DNA of 64,000 nucleotides from positions 62,001 through 126,000 of the forward strand of contig NZ_JAFBEB010000005.1 in the NCBI RefSeq assembly GCF_016908525.1, written 5' to 3'. This document shows positions 27,484-36,372 of this stretch, piece after piece. The position numbers and the translations under genes are program-made. The stretch's first letter is position 1; each line of letters begins with the position of its first letter. This DNA comes from Brevibacillus fulvus. GTDB taxonomy: Bacteria > Bacillota > Bacilli > Brevibacillales > Brevibacillaceae. The notes beneath the pieces were generated by a model. It worked only from the letters and a program-made list of their open reading frames with translations. It was not told where the DNA came from and searched no databases.

Positions 27484-27654
27484 CTACCCAACAAAGAGTT
27501 GCCGCCAAAGCAAGTCGTCAAAATCGTCAACAGCCTTTTCTTGCCCCATCTCCAACAGCTGGGTGGCATAAGCTTCATCGATGTGAAAGACCGCGCCAAT
27601 CAAGCGGCCAGCAAAAAATTGATGCAAACATTTTCGGCAATAACGCGAGATCAT
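27484..27654 (-). CDS. Possible small protein, 56 residues
   Basis: Unrecognised. It opens MISRYCRKCLHQF, one CxxC pair reminiscent of small zinc-ribbon proteins such as the anti-sigma-F factor Fin, but a second CxxC is missing and the rest (LLEMGQEKAVDDFDDLLW) does not match that family. GGAAAGG lies 12 bases before the ATG, somewhat far. It fills part of an otherwise empty 445-bp gap. It could equally be non-coding. Confidence 0.4.
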   Translation of the reverse strand: MISRYCRKCLHQFFAGRLIGAVFHIDEAYATQLLEMGQEKAVDDFDDLLWRQLFVG

Positions 27655-27759
27655 ATTCACCAGCAACCTTTCCATACTTTATTGTATTTAAAGTATATAA
27701 AAGTCCGGTTAGTTTGTAAACTAAAGTGTTTAAAAAGTTAAAAAACAAACAAAAAAGAA

Positions 27760-27786
27760 AAACATCTCCGGCAAATAGAGATGTTT
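27760..27786 (-). terminator. Terminator after the M29 aminopeptidase gene
   Basis: AAACATCTC and GAGATGTTT pair around a 9-base loop. The minus strand continues TTTTCTTTTTTGTTTG, a long U-tract. Confidence 0.9.
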
Positions 27787-27833
27787 TTCAGTGTGCAGTC
27801 CGTCTTGACTGCATCGGCTAATTGGGGTAACTG

Positions 27834-28943
27834 CTATTTCAAGTTCTCCGGATTTAACCCTTGCAAGGATTCAAGCACAAAGCGTCCGTCCTTGCGAATC
27901 AGGACGTCATCAAACCAGATTTCGCCGCCGCCGTATTCGGGACGTTGAATGTTGACCATATCCCAGTGGACGGTGCTGCGATTTCCGTTATCGGCATTCT
28001 CATACGCTTGCCCCGGAGTAAAGTGGAAACTGCCGGCGATCTTTTCATCAAACAAAATATCATTCATTGGATGCAGGATGTAAGGGTTGACGCCGATCGC
28101 GAACTCGCCGATATAACGGGCTCCCTCATCGCTGTCGAGAATTTCGTTCAATCGTTGGCTGTCAGTGGAGGTAGCCTCGACAATTTTTCCGTTTTGGAAA
28201 GTCAGGCTGACCCGCTCAAACTTGCTGCCCATGTATTGAGTCGAAGTATTAAACGTAATTTTGCCGTTGACCGAGTCTCGTACAGGAGCGGTGTAAATCT
28301 CCCCATCCGGGATGTTGGCTTCACCTGCGCAGATGATCGCGGGGATGCCTTTGATCGAAAAAGTCAGCTCCGTGCCCGGTCCAACCAATTTCACCTTGTC
28401 GGTCCGCTCCATCAACTGCTTCAATGGCTGAAAAGCTTGCTCCATTTTTTCGTAATCAACCGAACATACATCAAAGTAAAAATCCTCAAACGCTTCCGTG
28501 GACATATTGGCATTTTGCGCCATCGCCGGAGTCGGATAATTGAGCAACACCCAGCGGACATTGGAGACAACATAATCATTTACCGGTTTCAACCCCAATT
28601 GGTGAATTCGGCGTTTTTCCACCGGCACATCGGACAGTTCGCTGTCATTGGTAAATCCATTGATGACAACGTTGGTTTGAATGTCGCGCCACATCGGTTC
28701 CTGCCATTTCCGCAAATAAGCGGTGCGCTCCTCCGAAGTCCCCAACAACAGCTCCCGTTGGATTTTCGAATCAATCACATTCACATATGGATATGCCCCT
28801 GCTTCATATGCTTGTCTGACGAGTTCTTTCGCCAGATCCAAGCCTTCGCCGCGCACCTCGATCATCAAGTTTTCTTTGGGCTGCAATCGGACAGAGTGGC
28901 GCAATAAAGTTTCGGCCAATTTTACGATTCGTGGGTCCAACAT
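27834..28943 (-). CDS. M29 family aminopeptidase (AmpS/PepS type)
   Basis: Cytoplasmic metallo-aminopeptidase of 369 residues. Conserved thermophilic-aminopeptidase features are MIEVRGEG near the start, the metal-ligand regions AGEANIPDGEIYTAP and IGEFAIGVNP, and the terminal HWDMV and GGGEIWFDDVLIRKDG segments. Length is slightly below the usual 405-413, with no obvious internal gap. GGAGG lies ten bases before the ATG. Monocistronic, with its own terminator. Confidence 0.9.
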   Translation of the reverse strand: MLDPRIVKLAETLLRHSVRLQPKENLMIEVRGEGLDLAKELVRQAYEAGAYPYVNVIDSKIQRELLLGTSEERTAYLRKWQEPMWRDIQTNVVINGFTNDSELSDVPVEKRRIHQLGLKPVNDYVVSNVRWVLLNYPTPAMAQNANMSTEAFEDFYFDVCSVDYEKMEQAFQPLKQLMERTDKVKLVGPGTELTFSIKGIPAIICAGEANIPDGEIYTAPVRDSVNGKITFNTSTQYMGSKFERVSLTFQNGKIVEATSTDSQRLNEILDSDEGARYIGEFAIGVNPYILHPMNDILFDEKIAGSFHFTPGQAYENADNGNRSTVHWDMVNIQRPEYGGGEIWFDDVLIRKDGRFVLESLQGLNPENLK

Positions 28944-29144
28944 CTTCCATTCCTCCGCTTCTGCTTGTTTTACAACTTTTACCTATATGATAAAATAAAT
29001 TTTACCGCAATTCAGCCTATACATCCAGTATATTTCCGGCAATTTTATGAATTACAACAACTTGCTTGCTTTCGCACTTGTTCTTCGTTATCCTAATACT
29101 ACCAATTCATTATCATCAGACCAATCGAGGGAGCGTAGGAGCAC

Positions 29145-29174
29145 ATGAACCGTTACGCAGTTTTCGCGTTTTAG
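29145..29174 (+). CDS. Candidate leader peptide of nine residues
   Basis: ATG to TAG encoding MNRYAVFAF. A GAGGGAG Shine-Dalgarno lies 11 bases upstream and a second AGGAG only three bases away. Its last sense codons, GCG TTT, are complementary to AAACGC in the left arm of the downstream terminator, so ribosome position could in principle affect that hairpin. Too short for any homology test. Confidence 0.45.
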   Translation: MNRYAVFAF

Positions 29175-29355
29175 GCAGAGGTTCGATTTAGAGGGAACAC
29201 CGTTGCCTCTCACCCTGTGTCCAAACGAAACTGCAAGACGTTTGCCTCCGCGCCATTCCGGCTGGTTCTTAACGGGAACATTGTTACCATAAAATGTTGC
29301 CTCAAGCTGTTCCTTACATGAACGGTTCAGCACCCGGTTAAAATGATGGGGAGAG

Positions 29356-29394
29356 AAACGCATGCGGTTCGTCGGCCGTTTGCGTTTTTTATTT
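29356..29394 (+). terminator. Intrinsic terminator inside the MFS leader
   Basis: AAACGCA (29356-29362) pairs with TGCGTTT (29381-29387). After one U-U mismatch and a G-U wobble, CGG pairs with CCG around an eight-base loop. The U-tract TTTTTTATTT follows. It lies 54 bases upstream of the pump start codon, so transcription must read through it to express the pump. Confidence 0.75.
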
Positions 29395-29478
29395 GTAAAG
29401 CAAAGTACTGATCGATTTTCAGAAAAGAAGGAAACAGGAGGCGTACGATGTATTGGTGGGCATGGGATCTCAATCTGA
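29362..29478 (+). CDS. Candidate second leader ORF overlapping the pump start
   Basis: 38 codons starting MRFVGRLRFLFVKQ, with GGGGAG eight bases before the ATG. The start codon lies in the left arm of the terminator and the RLR codons in its right arm. It ends 31 bases inside the pump gene in another frame. The RLRF sequence resembles the Arg-x-Arg macrolide-stalling motif of ErmD-type leader peptides and of the mefA leader. This may be coincidence. Confidence 0.35.
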   Translation: MRFVGRLRFLFVKQSTDRFSEKKETGGVRCIGGHGISI

Positions 29479-30713
29479 AGATCAGGCTTTTTGGCGAAAT
29501 GCTTTTTCAAGTCTTTTTCTGGATGTATTATCCCTTTATTGCTTTGTATTTCAGCGACGCTTTTGGCAAAGAGCTGGCCAGCTTTTTGCTGATGATCCCC
29601 CCGTTGTTAGGAGTATTCGCCAACTTGTTCGGAGGAAACATGTCTGACCGTCTGGGACGGCGTCCGACAATGCTGCTGGGCGCATTTTTGCAAGCAGCGA
29701 TGTTTGGCCTGTTCGCTTTTTCTCCTTCTCCGTGGATCGATTATGTTGCGTTCATCGGCATCGGAATTGGCGGAGCCATCTATTGGCCAGCGAGCACCGC
29801 GATGGTGGCCGATCTTACCCCTGAAGAAGATCGGCGGCTCGTCTTCGCCACCTTTTATACCGCGACCAATATCGGCGTCGTGATCGGACCGGTGCTTGGG
29901 TCGTTTTTCTTCCTGCATCATCGCACCGGTTTATTGATTGCCTGCATGGCCGTCTGTCTGGCATACGGAATTGTCTTGTCAATGATCCTGAAAGAGACTC
30001 GTCCGCCAAGCGATCAAGCGAAACAGCCCGTCGCCGGTCTCAGCCAACAGCTGCGCAGCTACTACCTGATTTTCCGCGACAAGCTGTTTGCCTATTACAC
30101 GCTCGCCGGTGTATTGATCAGCGTAGTATTTATGCAGCTCGATTTGTATTTGGCGGTGTATGTGAAAGAACACGTCCCTGAACAAATGCTGCTGCACTGG
30201 AACGATTGGCGCTTTATATTGGGCGGGACGGAAGCGTTTGGCTGGATGGTCGGGCTGAACGGCCTGCTCGTCGTTCTGCTTACGCTTTCCGTCACCCGAT
30301 GGTTTGCTTCCTGGAGCGATCGAAACTCGCTTATTGTCTCCAGTATCCTTTATGGTCTGGGCATGTTTTTTATGGGATTCACCAGCAATCTCTGGCTGCT
30401 GTTCGGATGTATCGTTGTGTTGACCTTTGGCGAACTGATTCGCACACCTGTCGCGCAAAGCTTCATCAGCAAATATGCGCCCGAGGACAAACGCGGCCAG
30501 TACATGGGGGCATCCAGCCTGCAATTTACAATCGGCCGCTTTCTTGCTCCGGTCATTATCAGCTTTTCCACTTGGCTGACGCCGCAGGGCGTTTTTACAG
30601 TCATTTTGCTGCTCGCTTTGGCCAGCGCCCTGCTTTATGCATTTATGTTTCGCTATCTCCGCTCGGCATCCTCCCAGCCGATGGTCCCGTCGGCTTCGGA
30701 GCGGGAATCATGA
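29448..30713 (+). CDS. MFS drug-efflux-type transporter
   Basis: 421-residue major facilitator of the DHA1/MdtH-like group with about 12 hydrophobic segments. Loop 2-3 has the GNMSDRLGRRPTML signature, and segment 5 has a proton/drug antiporter-like motif (TNIGVVIGPVLG). The second half has a variant of the loop motif (RWFASWSDRNS). It probably exports a small hydrophobic compound; the substrate cannot be read from sequence. An AGGAGG site lies six bases before the ATG. Expression is likely gated by the leader terminator. Confidence 0.85.
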   Translation: MYWWAWDLNLKIRLFGEMLFQVFFWMYYPFIALYFSDAFGKELASFLLMIPPLLGVFANLFGGNMSDRLGRRPTMLLGAFLQAAMFGLFAFSPSPWIDYVAFIGIGIGGAIYWPASTAMVADLTPEEDRRLVFATFYTATNIGVVIGPVLGSFFFLHHRTGLLIACMAVCLAYGIVLSMILKETRPPSDQAKQPVAGLSQQLRSYYLIFRDKLFAYYTLAGVLISVVFMQLDLYLAVYVKEHVPEQMLLHWNDWRFILGGTEAFGWMVGLNGLLVVLLTLSVTRWFASWSDRNSLIVSSILYGLGMFFMGFTSNLWLLFGCIVVLTFGELIRTPVAQSFISKYAPEDKRGQYMGASSLQFTIGRFLAPVIISFSTWLTPQGVFTVILLLALASALLYAFMFRYLRSASSQPMVPSASERES

Positions 30714-30732
30714 GTCCCCCAACAAACAAAAA

Positions 30733-30777
30733 ACTCACGCAAGTTTGCTTATCTTTCAATAAGCAACTTCGTGAGTC
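30733..30777. terminator. Bidirectional terminator after the MFS pump and DUF4855 genes
   Basis: ACTCACG-AAGTT-GCTTA and TAAGC-AACTT-GTGAGT arms form a long interrupted stem between the two convergent genes, with AAAAAA to the left and short T runs to the right. Confidence 0.8.
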
Positions 30778-30816
30778 TCCTGTTTAACGCTCGAAATGGA
30801 TCAGACAGTCTGTCAA

Positions 30817-33411
30817 TCAGTTGGTTTGACTGGCAGGCTGGCTGGTCGATTGCTGCTCTTTCGGCTTTTCCTCCGCCTGCGTCTGAACTTCTTGCGGCAA
30901 CAAGTAATCCTGCTGTGCAAAGCGTCCCTTGATCCACAAATACGTGTCGTCATAAATCGCCCGGCTGTCCGGATCAGGATTGTTTACGGCGGCCAGCAAG
31001 CTTTTCGAGCCGTAATAGTAAGCGTGGATTTTCTCCTTGTCGATGCCAAGCTTATGGGCGGCGATCAGTTGATTGTAATAGGTCTGGAAATATTTCAGAT
31101 CGCGAACCATGCGATCGTCGCCTTCAATTTCGATTCCCATGCCATATTTGTTGGCCACTTCCAGCGTTGCTTCGATACGGTCGATCGGAATGGGGTTATT
31201 GCCGTAATAGTTCGGTTGAACAAAAGCGTAATCAAATCCGAGCTGCTTCCATTCACTCAGCCCCGGTGCGCCATAGTACGGTATCCAATAATAGCGCAGT
31301 CCCTGTTGATGAACCATGTTGGCCGTCTCGATGATCAACTCCCGTTCGCGAGGAACCGCGTCGTCAATCAATTCGTTGTACCAGTAAATCCCGTCCAGTT
31401 GCAAATATTTAAATTCCGCTTTGTCCCAGCGCATTTTCAGTTGATTGAAATACCATTCCAAGGCTTGTTTGCGGTATCCGAAGGCGCGTTCTTCGCCAAC
31501 ATCGCTCGCTGAAAATGACAGCGAATCCTGATCTTCCCGAACCTTGCCAAAATCAGTCTGTTTCGGGTTGGGATAAGGAAGCGTCAGAATAACTTTTTCC
31601 TTCACCGGCGCAATATACAGTGTGCCGCGGCGTTTGTTGTACTCCATCATCGCTTCATTCAGGGCATCCAGTTGACGGCCCGGCCGGAACAAATCGTTCA
31701 GGTAATTTGTCCAGCCTTCTGCAGTCGTCTCCAGATTCGGATACGGAATGAAATGAACGGCATCAAACATCTGATCGCGGATGATGCCATCCGGGGAAAT
31801 GTAACCGACCAGCGGCAAAAAGTCTTCCTTTTTCCAGGTGCCCAGATCGCCGTATCCTCCCGAGTAGGCCAGAACCATATTTTTTATGCGATCGTTCGCT
31901 TTTTCATCTTCCCATGAGACAGACTGCGGCGCAGGCGGCAGCATGACATACCGGACCTCATCCTGCTGCTCCTCCGATCCCCACACTTGCAGCTGGCGAG
32001 CGAAGACAAACACCTTAACCGGAAAACGCACGCGAACGTAGCGAACATCGGTACTCGGCACATCCACTTCCAGGGTGCGGACCAGTTTGGTTTCCTCGGA
32101 TGCCGGGACGGAGTGGGTCGCTTTTCCTGCGTACAGCCACGCTTTCCCGTCTTTGGACAGATCGACTTCCATATAGGCCGGAAGCGTAATCCCCAATTTC
32201 TTATCCTGCTGAAAGCTGAGGCGCACTTTTTGTACTGGCGTTTCCTGCGGCAAGGTCAGCGTGATCTCCCGGCCAAACTGCCTCAAGTAACCGGTCCATG
32301 TATCGGACGGCTGCACCAGCCCCCCGACAGGACCCGGATACGTCTGTTCGAGCTGATGGAAATACGTATCCGGCGTTCCCGTCGTCTTTACGCTAAAAAA
32401 GCTGTCCGGTGCATAATTGATCAGCTTGTCCGCCGTATTGTCCGGCATAGCCGAGTCGCTTGGCCCGCCGGCGACAACTTCCACGGGAAGGCGAATCGAT
32501 TTATACCCGACGGACACGGTGATTTGTCCGGTACCCGCACTCGCTCCGGCAGTAAACGTGCCGTCTGGCGAAATTTCTCCGATTTCCGGCCGGTCCAACG
32601 TGAAAATCGGGGTAAAGGGCAGCTGCTCCGTGCCGATCGCCTTCACTTCCAAGCGGCGGCTCTCTCCCGGATGCAAGGTGATCTTCCCGGCGTTGACGCT
32701 GAAATTGAGCGTTTCCGCCTGTTTCAACCGTTCCTGCAGTATCCGGTCAGCAACCACGGTTGCTTCCGCGCGGGTGACTTTCTCCAAAGGATGAAAGCGA
32801 CCATTACTGCCGTTCATCCATCGTTTCGCTGTTACCACCTTGACGGCTTCTCGGGCAAAGTCGGCGATTTCCGCTTCATCCGCATACTGAACAGTCGATT
32901 CGCTTGCCGGTATCATGCCGTTGACAGGAATCAGGCGGGCCAGCAGCACAGCCATCTCCTGGCGGGTCAACGGTTCTGCGCCTTGCAGCAAACCATCCGC
33001 TCGTCCTTTGACAATTCCGGCCTCGATCAGGGCATTGACATAGTCTGCGTACGGGCTGTCCGCCGAGAGATCGGCGAATGGAGCTTGCCTTTCGCCGCTG
33101 GGCAGCATGCCGATCACTTTAGCCAGCAGCAGCAAAAAATCTTGGCGCTTGATCTGTTGATCCGGCTCGTAGAGCTCTTCTGTCACTCCTGAGACCAGCT
33201 TGTAAGAAGCCAGGCGTTCCACCGCTTCTTTGGCGTAGCTTTGATCCAGATCGGCAAATCTGTTCGCATCCTTTATGATAGGTGCCGTTATTACCGCGTC
33301 ATCGGTGACATCCGTCTCTTCTGCCCAACTCAGGCCAGGTTGGGTTAACAAAACAAGAGCCGCTCCCCACGCCATGCACTTCCTTGTAATCCAGTTTCGT
33401 CCCTTGCTCAT
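30817..33411 (-). CDS. SLH-anchored DUF4855 surface protein
   Basis: 864 residues: signal peptide (cleavage near SWA), three SLH domains at about 48-100, 110-160 and 170-225 (for example TRQEMAVLLARLIP and TRAEATVVADRIL), a Big2/Ig-like domain (about 240-330), a discoidin-like galactose-binding region (about 350-510) and a C-terminal DUF4855 domain (about 520-830). The last contains LAYSGGYGDLGTWKKEDFLP and YLQLDGIYWYNE, which look like glycosidase-type TIM-barrel strands. The tail is rich in Gln, Ser and Lys. It is probably a wall-bound carbohydrate-active protein. The ATG at 33411 follows GGGGGAG. Confidence 0.85.
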   Translation of the reverse strand: MSKGRNWITRKCMAWGAALVLLTQPGLSWAEETDVTDDAVITAPIIKDANRFADLDQSYAKEAVERLASYKLVSGVTEELYEPDQQIKRQDFLLLLAKVIGMLPSGERQAPFADLSADSPYADYVNALIEAGIVKGRADGLLQGAEPLTRQEMAVLLARLIPVNGMIPASESTVQYADEAEIADFAREAVKVVTAKRWMNGSNGRFHPLEKVTRAEATVVADRILQERLKQAETLNFSVNAGKITLHPGESRRLEVKAIGTEQLPFTPIFTLDRPEIGEISPDGTFTAGASAGTGQITVSVGYKSIRLPVEVVAGGPSDSAMPDNTADKLINYAPDSFFSVKTTGTPDTYFHQLEQTYPGPVGGLVQPSDTWTGYLRQFGREITLTLPQETPVQKVRLSFQQDKKLGITLPAYMEVDLSKDGKAWLYAGKATHSVPASEETKLVRTLEVDVPSTDVRYVRVRFPVKVFVFARQLQVWGSEEQQDEVRYVMLPPAPQSVSWEDEKANDRIKNMVLAYSGGYGDLGTWKKEDFLPLVGYISPDGIIRDQMFDAVHFIPYPNLETTAEGWTNYLNDLFRPGRQLDALNEAMMEYNKRRGTLYIAPVKEKVILTLPYPNPKQTDFGKVREDQDSLSFSASDVGEERAFGYRKQALEWYFNQLKMRWDKAEFKYLQLDGIYWYNELIDDAVPRERELIIETANMVHQQGLRYYWIPYYGAPGLSEWKQLGFDYAFVQPNYYGNNPIPIDRIEATLEVANKYGMGIEIEGDDRMVRDLKYFQTYYNQLIAAHKLGIDKEKIHAYYYGSKSLLAAVNNPDPDSRAIYDDTYLWIKGRFAQQDYLLPQEVQTQAEEKPKEQQSTSQPASQTN

Positions 33412-33433
33412 CGTTTCTCCCCCAATTTCTCCC

Positions 33434-34600
33434 TTACAGCTCCGCTGGATTACTCCCGTTCGGTTTTGGCCGCGGCGGCTTTGGACCATAAAACTGATAA
33501 TAATCCACTTTGATATTGCCGTTGTACAGTTTCCGTTTTTTGCTGGCCCTCCGCCCAAAATGGCGCTCAAACTCTTCATCGGAAGTAATCACATAGTAAG
33601 ACCATGTATCCAGCGCGGAAAAGACCTGTCCCATCTCGTGATACAATTTTTCTACCTCGCGGCGCTCGCCCAACCGTTCTCCGTATGGAGGGTTGCAGAT
33701 GATATACCCGTATTTACGTTTGGAACGCATATCGGCTACATCCATCCGCTGAAAATGGATTTGCTCCTCTACCCCGGCTTCCATCGCATTGCGGCGAGCT
33801 ACGCGCAGCACCTGTTCGTCTATATCGGTACCGATAATCTCCAGTTTGCGGTCATATTGGGCCAGGTCATGCGTTTCGGCCCGGGCTTCCCGCCAGTACT
33901 CCCGGGGAATGCACGGCCAGCTTTCCGACACAAATTCACGGTTCATCCCGGGGGCAATGTTTTGGCCGATCAAAGCTGCCTCGATCGGGATCGTTCCCGA
34001 ACCGCAAAACGGATCGATCAGGACACGATCCGGTTTCCACCGTGAAAGCAGAATCAGCGCAGCCGCCATCGTTTCCTTGAGCGGCGCAGTCCCGATCAAT
34101 TCCCGGTATCCCCGTTTGTGCAAACCCGGCCCGGACGTATCAATGGTCAGCGTCGCCACATCCTTCAACAAAGCAACTTCTATTTTGAACTGAGGCCCGT
34201 TCTCCTCAAACCATTCCCGCTTATATTGCTTTTTCAAGCTTTCCACCACTGCTTTTTTGACAATGGCCTGGCAGTCGGAAACACTGAACAGAGTTGATTT
34301 CACCGACTTGCCTTCCACCGGGAACGCGCCATCTTCCGGTATCCAGTCTGCCCAAGGAAGCGCCTTCGTTTGTTCAAACAGCTCATCAAAGGTAGTGGCT
34401 GTAAATTCGCCGATTTTCACCCGAACGCGGTCGGAAGTGCGCAGCCAAAGATTGGCCCGCGGTATGGCTGACAGATCAGCCTTAAACGTTACCTTTCCAT
34501 TTTCCACCTGCACATCGGTATACCCAAGATTCTTCACTTCCTCTGCAACCACGGACTCGAGACCAAAGGTTGCGGTGGCAATCAACTCGACATTTGGCAT
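33434..34600 (-). CDS. THUMP-domain class I RNA methyltransferase (YpsC/RlmL-like)
   Basis: 388 residues: an N-terminal ferredoxin-like/THUMP RNA-binding region (about 1-165) and a Rossmann methyltransferase with DPFCGSGTIPIEAAL, IIGTDIDEQVL and the N6-methyladenine/guanine motif NPPYGERLG. This matches the YpsC family related to E. coli RlmL, which makes m2G in 23S rRNA; the exact site is not known from sequence. The ATG at 34600 lies eight bases after AGGAG. Confidence 0.9.
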   Translation of the reverse strand: MPNVELIATATFGLESVVAEEVKNLGYTDVQVENGKVTFKADLSAIPRANLWLRTSDRVRVKIGEFTATTFDELFEQTKALPWADWIPEDGAFPVEGKSVKSTLFSVSDCQAIVKKAVVESLKKQYKREWFEENGPQFKIEVALLKDVATLTIDTSGPGLHKRGYRELIGTAPLKETMAAALILLSRWKPDRVLIDPFCGSGTIPIEAALIGQNIAPGMNREFVSESWPCIPREYWREARAETHDLAQYDRKLEIIGTDIDEQVLRVARRNAMEAGVEEQIHFQRMDVADMRSKRKYGYIICNPPYGERLGERREVEKLYHEMGQVFSALDTWSYYVITSDEEFERHFGRRASKKRKLYNGNIKVDYYQFYGPKPPRPKPNGSNPAEL

Positions 34601-34791
34601 AACTGTATCTCCTGTTCTTGCTTTGGTTAGCTTCTGTTCTTTTGCAGACACATACGCCTATATCATACCCCATTCGCTTGGGGAAGGGAAAGGAAAGAGA
34701 TGAAGCAATTCTCCATCTTTTTTACAGCGATGCATGAGCCACTGGCTGTCGGTGAAAATAACCATAATTTCATGGAAAAGGAGCAAGCTAC

Positions 34792-35601
34792 ATGCCGGAA
34801 TTGCCGGAAATGGAGACCTATCGAACCTTGCTGCAGCAGCGCATTGTCGGCCAAACGATCGACATGGTCGAAGTCGAGCGGGCGAAAACGATCAACCTGC
34901 CAGCCGACGATTTCATCCGAACGATTCGCGGCTGTATTGTCACGAAGATGGAGCGCCGGGCGAAGTATTTGCTGTTTCATTTGAGCTTTGGCCATGTATT
35001 GTTGCTCCACCTGATGCTGGGAGGATTTCTGTATTACGGAAGCGAGCAAGATCGCTTAAACCGCACCGCACAAGTGGTCCTTGGCTTCGCCGACAAACGC
35101 TTGTATTTTCACGGCTTGCGATTAGGCTATTTGCATTTGCACAGCGAGCAAACCGTTGCCGCCGAATTGGCTGACTTGGGGCCGGAACCCTTGGACGCCG
35201 CTTTTACGCTCGCCGATTTTCGGCAGGTGCTGCACAAGCACAGAGGAATGCTCAAGCCTGTGTTGGTCGATCAGCATGTCATCGCCGGAATCGGCAATTG
35301 TTATTCTGACGAAATTTGCTTTCAGACGGGGCTATTGCCCAAGCGGCGAATCGACACAATCACCGACAGCGAGCTGACCGGTTTGTACGAATCGATCCGC
35401 ACAGTGTTGCCGGCAGCGATTTCCGCCGGAGGATATATGGAATATCCCTTGTTTCAAGGCGACAAGTTGACGGGTGGCTACAATGACCGCTGTCTTGTCT
35501 ATGACCGCGAAGGACAGCCTTGTCTGCGCTGCGGCGGGAAAATCATCAAGGACAACATCGGCAGCCGAAAAACATTTTATTGTGCCCAATGTCAAAAATA
35601 G
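34792..35601 (+). CDS. Fpg/Nei-type DNA glycosylase (MutM paralogue)
   Basis: 269 residues with the invariant start MPELPEMETY (catalytic Pro after Met removal, Glu next). The lysine in RRAKYLLFHL, the helix-two-turn-helix segment VIAGIGNCYSDEICF and a C-terminal zinc finger (CLRCGG and FYCAQCQ) follow. It removes oxidised bases with beta,delta-elimination. The sequence diverges from housekeeping MutM: the HLGMTG-type motif reads HLMLGG, and the residues between zinc ligands differ, so substrate range may differ. An AAGGAG site precedes the ATG. Confidence 0.88.
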   Translation: MPELPEMETYRTLLQQRIVGQTIDMVEVERAKTINLPADDFIRTIRGCIVTKMERRAKYLLFHLSFGHVLLLHLMLGGFLYYGSEQDRLNRTAQVVLGFADKRLYFHGLRLGYLHLHSEQTVAAELADLGPEPLDAAFTLADFRQVLHKHRGMLKPVLVDQHVIAGIGNCYSDEICFQTGLLPKRRIDTITDSELTGLYESIRTVLPAAISAGGYMEYPLFQGDKLTGGYNDRCLVYDREGQPCLRCGGKIIKDNIGSRKTFYCAQCQK

Positions 35602-35701
35602 CCAATCGGCAGGCTTACGTGCTAAAATATGGATGATGTCTGCAACACGATGCAGACCCACGGAATTTCTGAAACCGTAGAAAAAGGGGCGGCCTCGATT
35701 C

Positions 35702-36346
35702 ATGAACAACCAACATCGCATCCTCATCTTTACAGGGGGAACATTAGGGGAATGGGCCTTGGAGGAAATACGCGACGATGATCTCATCGTCGGAGTAGAC
35801 CGGGGAGCCCTTTTTCTGATTCGTCACCAACTGCAACCGGATCTCGCCATCGGCGATTTCGATTCGGTCACCGGGGCTGAAGCAGAGGAAATCCGAACCA
35901 ACAGCAAAACATACATCAGTTGCGATCCGGTGATGAAAGACCAAACCGATACGGAGATGGCCTTTCACTGGGCGCTCCAGCAAAGGCCAGCGGAAATTGT
36001 TTTGTTGGGTGCCTTGGGCACACGCTTTGACCACACGCTGTCCAATGTTCACTTGCTGAGCTTGGGCCTTCGCTTCCATATACCATGCCGAATTTTGGAT
36101 GAAAAGAATGAGCTGTTGCTGATCGACAAACCGATCCAGATCGAGCGTGGCCGATTTACCCATGTTTCCCTTCTGCCATTCGGTTGGGAAGTAACCGGGA
36201 TCACGCTGGATGGATTTCAATACCCGCTGCATGACGCTGCTTTGCGAATAGGCGACTCGCTGGGTATCAGCAACGTGCTCCTCTCCGATTCCGGGTCCAT
36301 CAGCCTGAAAAACGGACAGCTGCTGGTGATCAAAAGCATGGATTGA
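35702..36346 (+). CDS. thiN: Thiamine diphosphokinase
   Basis: 214 residues: transfers pyrophosphate from ATP to thiamine, giving ThDP directly. Typical motifs are VGVDRGALFLI, the acidic AIGDFDSV, DQTDTEMA and LLGALGTRFDHTLSN. The C-terminal beta-sandwich (VSLLPFGWEVTGITLDGFQYPL) completes the fold. It lies in a short plus-strand run with the glycosylase gene upstream and a DinB-like gene downstream. Its product is the cofactor of the ThDP enzyme encoded at 57620-59383. Confidence 0.93.
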   Translation: MNNQHRILIFTGGTLGEWALEEIRDDDLIVGVDRGALFLIRHQLQPDLAIGDFDSVTGAEAEEIRTNSKTYISCDPVMKDQTDTEMAFHWALQQRPAEIVLLGALGTRFDHTLSNVHLLSLGLRFHIPCRILDEKNELLLIDKPIQIERGRFTHVSLLPFGWEVTGITLDGFQYPLHDAALRIGDSLGISNVLLSDSGSISLKNGQLLVIKSMD

Positions 36347-36372
36347 CTTAGGGAAAGAAAGGATGGTTTCCA

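Larger units (their letters stand above)
29100..29447 (+). promoter_or_regulatory. Long leader of the MFS pump gene with tiny ORFs and a terminator
   Basis: About 350 bases without a normal gene precede the pump. Seen in order are a GAGGGAG site with a nine-codon ORF (29145-29174), several short complementary stretches (for example AGAGG and CCTCT at about 29190-29209), an intrinsic terminator (29356-29394), a second ORF whose ATG lies inside that hairpin, and the pump's AGGAGG site. This is the layout of transcription-attenuation leaders that control drug-resistance genes. An antiterminator fold could not be established by eye. Confidence 0.6.

Noticed and set aside
27436-27741. 101-codon open frame on the plus strand after the pseudouridine synthase gene
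   Set aside because: No ribosome site, no domain, and it is antisense to the slightly better supported small ORF at 27484-27654.
29088-29510. 140-codon open frame on the minus strand in the MFS leader
   Set aside because: No ribosome site; Arg/Lys/Pro-rich translation; it overlaps the leader terminator and the pump start.
31987-33192. 401-codon open frame on the plus strand
   Set aside because: Antisense to the SLH-DUF4855 gene, whose signal peptide and domains are clear.
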